Source: Bacteroidota bacterium
GTDB taxonomy: Bacteria; Bacteroidota; Bacteroidia; Flavobacteriales; Flavobacteriaceae
Reading direction: 5' to 3'
Assembly (NCBI GenBank): GCA_022601215.1
Contig: JAHZIZ010000433.1
Coordinates: 1-6,856, forward strand
Length of the DNA stretch: 6,856 nucleotides
The notes beneath the pieces are model-generated. The model saw nothing but the letters and a program-made list of their open reading frames with translations, ran no database searches and was not told the origin of the DNA. Shown piece after piece: positions 5,956 to 6,856 of the stretch (the first letter of the stretch is position 1; each line of letters opens with the position of its first letter). The position numbers and the translations under genes were made by a program.

Positions 5956-6840
5956 TTATTTCTTGGATTTAATTGGAAACAATTCTTGTTCCAAAAAATT
6001 ATTTGGAAAATTTTCGTCTCCATGAAAGCCTAATTCAATGTCCCTTCCGTTATGGGGAACATGAGCCGTAGTAAAGAGATAGTCCCAAATGCTTAAGGTT
6101 AGTCCAAAATTTACTCCATACTTAACATGGGTTGGTAATTTCTTGGCATGATGCCAGATATGCATTTTTGGATTGTTCAGGATATATTTTAGGATACCGT
6201 AATCCCAACCTAAATTAGCATGATTAAGATGTCCTATGGTTAGTGCGAAGAAATGTACAATTGCCACTGCTTTTACATCAAACCCGCCAATAAGGGCAAG
6301 TGGAATATATAACATGGATTTATAGACCACAGGTTCCATCCAATGGTAGCGTAAGTGCGCTGCAAATCCCATTTGTTTTACACTGTGATGTACTTTGTGA
6401 AAATTCCATAGAAAGGGAATTCGGTGTAGCATTCTATGGGTATTCCATTGAACGAAGTCAGATACAAAAAAGAAAACAACCAGTCCTAGGCCATATGGAA
6501 GCGCATCTACATCAAATAACTGCAAAGAGTGAATAGGTAGTCCAAGCTTAGTTAGTAGATCGTTAAAAAGAGCTGCCGTTGTATTGGATAGGGCAATGAG
6601 TATTATTAGGTTCAGAAGGAAAAAATTGAAAAACATATAAAAAGTGTCTAGCCAAAAATCTTTTCTAAATATTTTTTGTTGTTTTCTCCATGGAAAAGCA
6701 AGTTCCAAGCCCCAAACTAAGACAGAGACAAGAATTAAACCATAGAAATAGTTCTCCCAATGAAAACGGGTTATTTCATCTAATAAATAGTTGAAATAAC
6801 CCGAATACGAATTTTTGAATATGTCTAAATAGTTATCCAA
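5956..6840 (-). CDS. Fatty-acid hydroxylase / sterol desaturase superfamily membrane oxygenase
   Basis: The product is 294 aa with about four to five membrane helices (roughly 31-49, 66-88, 113-131, 172-187, 190-205). The histidine clusters that bind the di-iron centre are complete: HRMLH (135-139), HKVHH (148-152), the intermediate HLNH (204-207) and HIWHH (227-231). It should therefore be an active O2-dependent hydroxylase or desaturase acting on a lipid-like substrate in the inner membrane; bacteria of this group rarely make sterols, so a fatty acyl, carotenoid or other lipid is likelier. The start is TTG (6840-6838): an in-frame TGA lies two codons upstream and no nearby internal Met exists. 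N-terminal residues DNYLDIFKNSYSGYF look family-like, supporting TTG. It is the first gene of the run in view. Only 16 bases of leader are visible, so promoter and any upstream partner are outside the window. Confidence 0.88.
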   Translation of the reverse strand: MDNYLDIFKNSYSGYFNYLLDEITRFHWENYFYGLILVSVLVWGLELAFPWRKQQKIFRKDFWLDTFYMFFNFFLLNLIILIALSNTTAALFNDLLTKLGLPIHSLQLFDVDALPYGLGLVVFFFVSDFVQWNTHRMLHRIPFLWNFHKVHHSVKQMGFAAHLRYHWMEPVVYKSMLYIPLALIGGFDVKAVAIVHFFALTIGHLNHANLGWDYGILKYILNNPKMHIWHHAKKLPTHVKYGVNFGLTLSIWDYLFTTAHVPHNGRDIELGFHGDENFPNNFLEQELFPIKSKK

Positions 6841-6856
6841 TGTTCAGTTTGCTTAG

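Noticed and set aside
6300..6536. Plus-strand 78-codon open frame inside the hydroxylase gene
   Set aside because: It is antisense to the conserved histidine motifs of the hydroxylase, with no domain and no ribosome site.

Overview
Most of this window (about 260 to 6856) looks like a chromosomal segment of a marine-type flavobacterium (Bacteroidota). The reasons are AT-rich DNA (33-38% GC in two 60-base lines I counted), A-rich leaders without strong Shine-Dalgarno sites, Bacteroidota-type lipoproteins, a seven-helix membrane AraC-type regulator and an Omp85-like barrel. The first ~230-260 bases differ. They are about 52% GC over 1-222 and encode, on the minus strand, the start of a Tat-exported DUF3299 protein preceded by what looks like the tail of an ABC permease. 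That arrangement is proteobacterial. The two parts meet inside the Omp85-like gene, which loses its N-terminus, so the left edge is most simply read as a chimeric join.

Layout from left to right: (1) 1-~260, foreign fragment, minus strand. (2) ~256-1215, plus strand, C-terminal barrel of an Omp85/BamA-superfamily outer-membrane protein. (3) 1222-2277, minus strand, a two-gene unit: an exported protein of unknown function (162 aa), then a YceI-family protein. It converges on the barrel gene with 6 bases between the stops. (4) 2278-2400, the only sizeable intergenic stretch (123 bases), with two short inverted repeats and a 10-bp terminator-like hairpin. (5) 2401-6840, minus strand, a compact five-gene run: fatty-acid-hydroxylase/sterol-desaturase membrane protein, DUF547 lipoprotein A, DUF547 lipoprotein B, TIGR04283-type family 2 glycosyltransferase, membrane AraC-type regulator. 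Gaps are 32, 1, 10 and 23 bases. The first gene starts 16 bases from the window edge, so the unit may continue upstream.

The point of most interest is the five-gene run. It combines a di-iron lipid-type oxygenase, two tandem diverged DUF547 lipoproteins (one lacking a His the other retains) and a glycosyltransferase of a family annotated by name with arsenosugar biosynthesis. A membrane-embedded regulator is the last gene. Together they suggest an envelope-associated modification pathway for a glycosylated, possibly lipid-linked, small molecule. The product cannot be read from the sequence, and the arsenosugar link is inference. No RNA gene, CRISPR array, insertion sequence or phage gene was seen.
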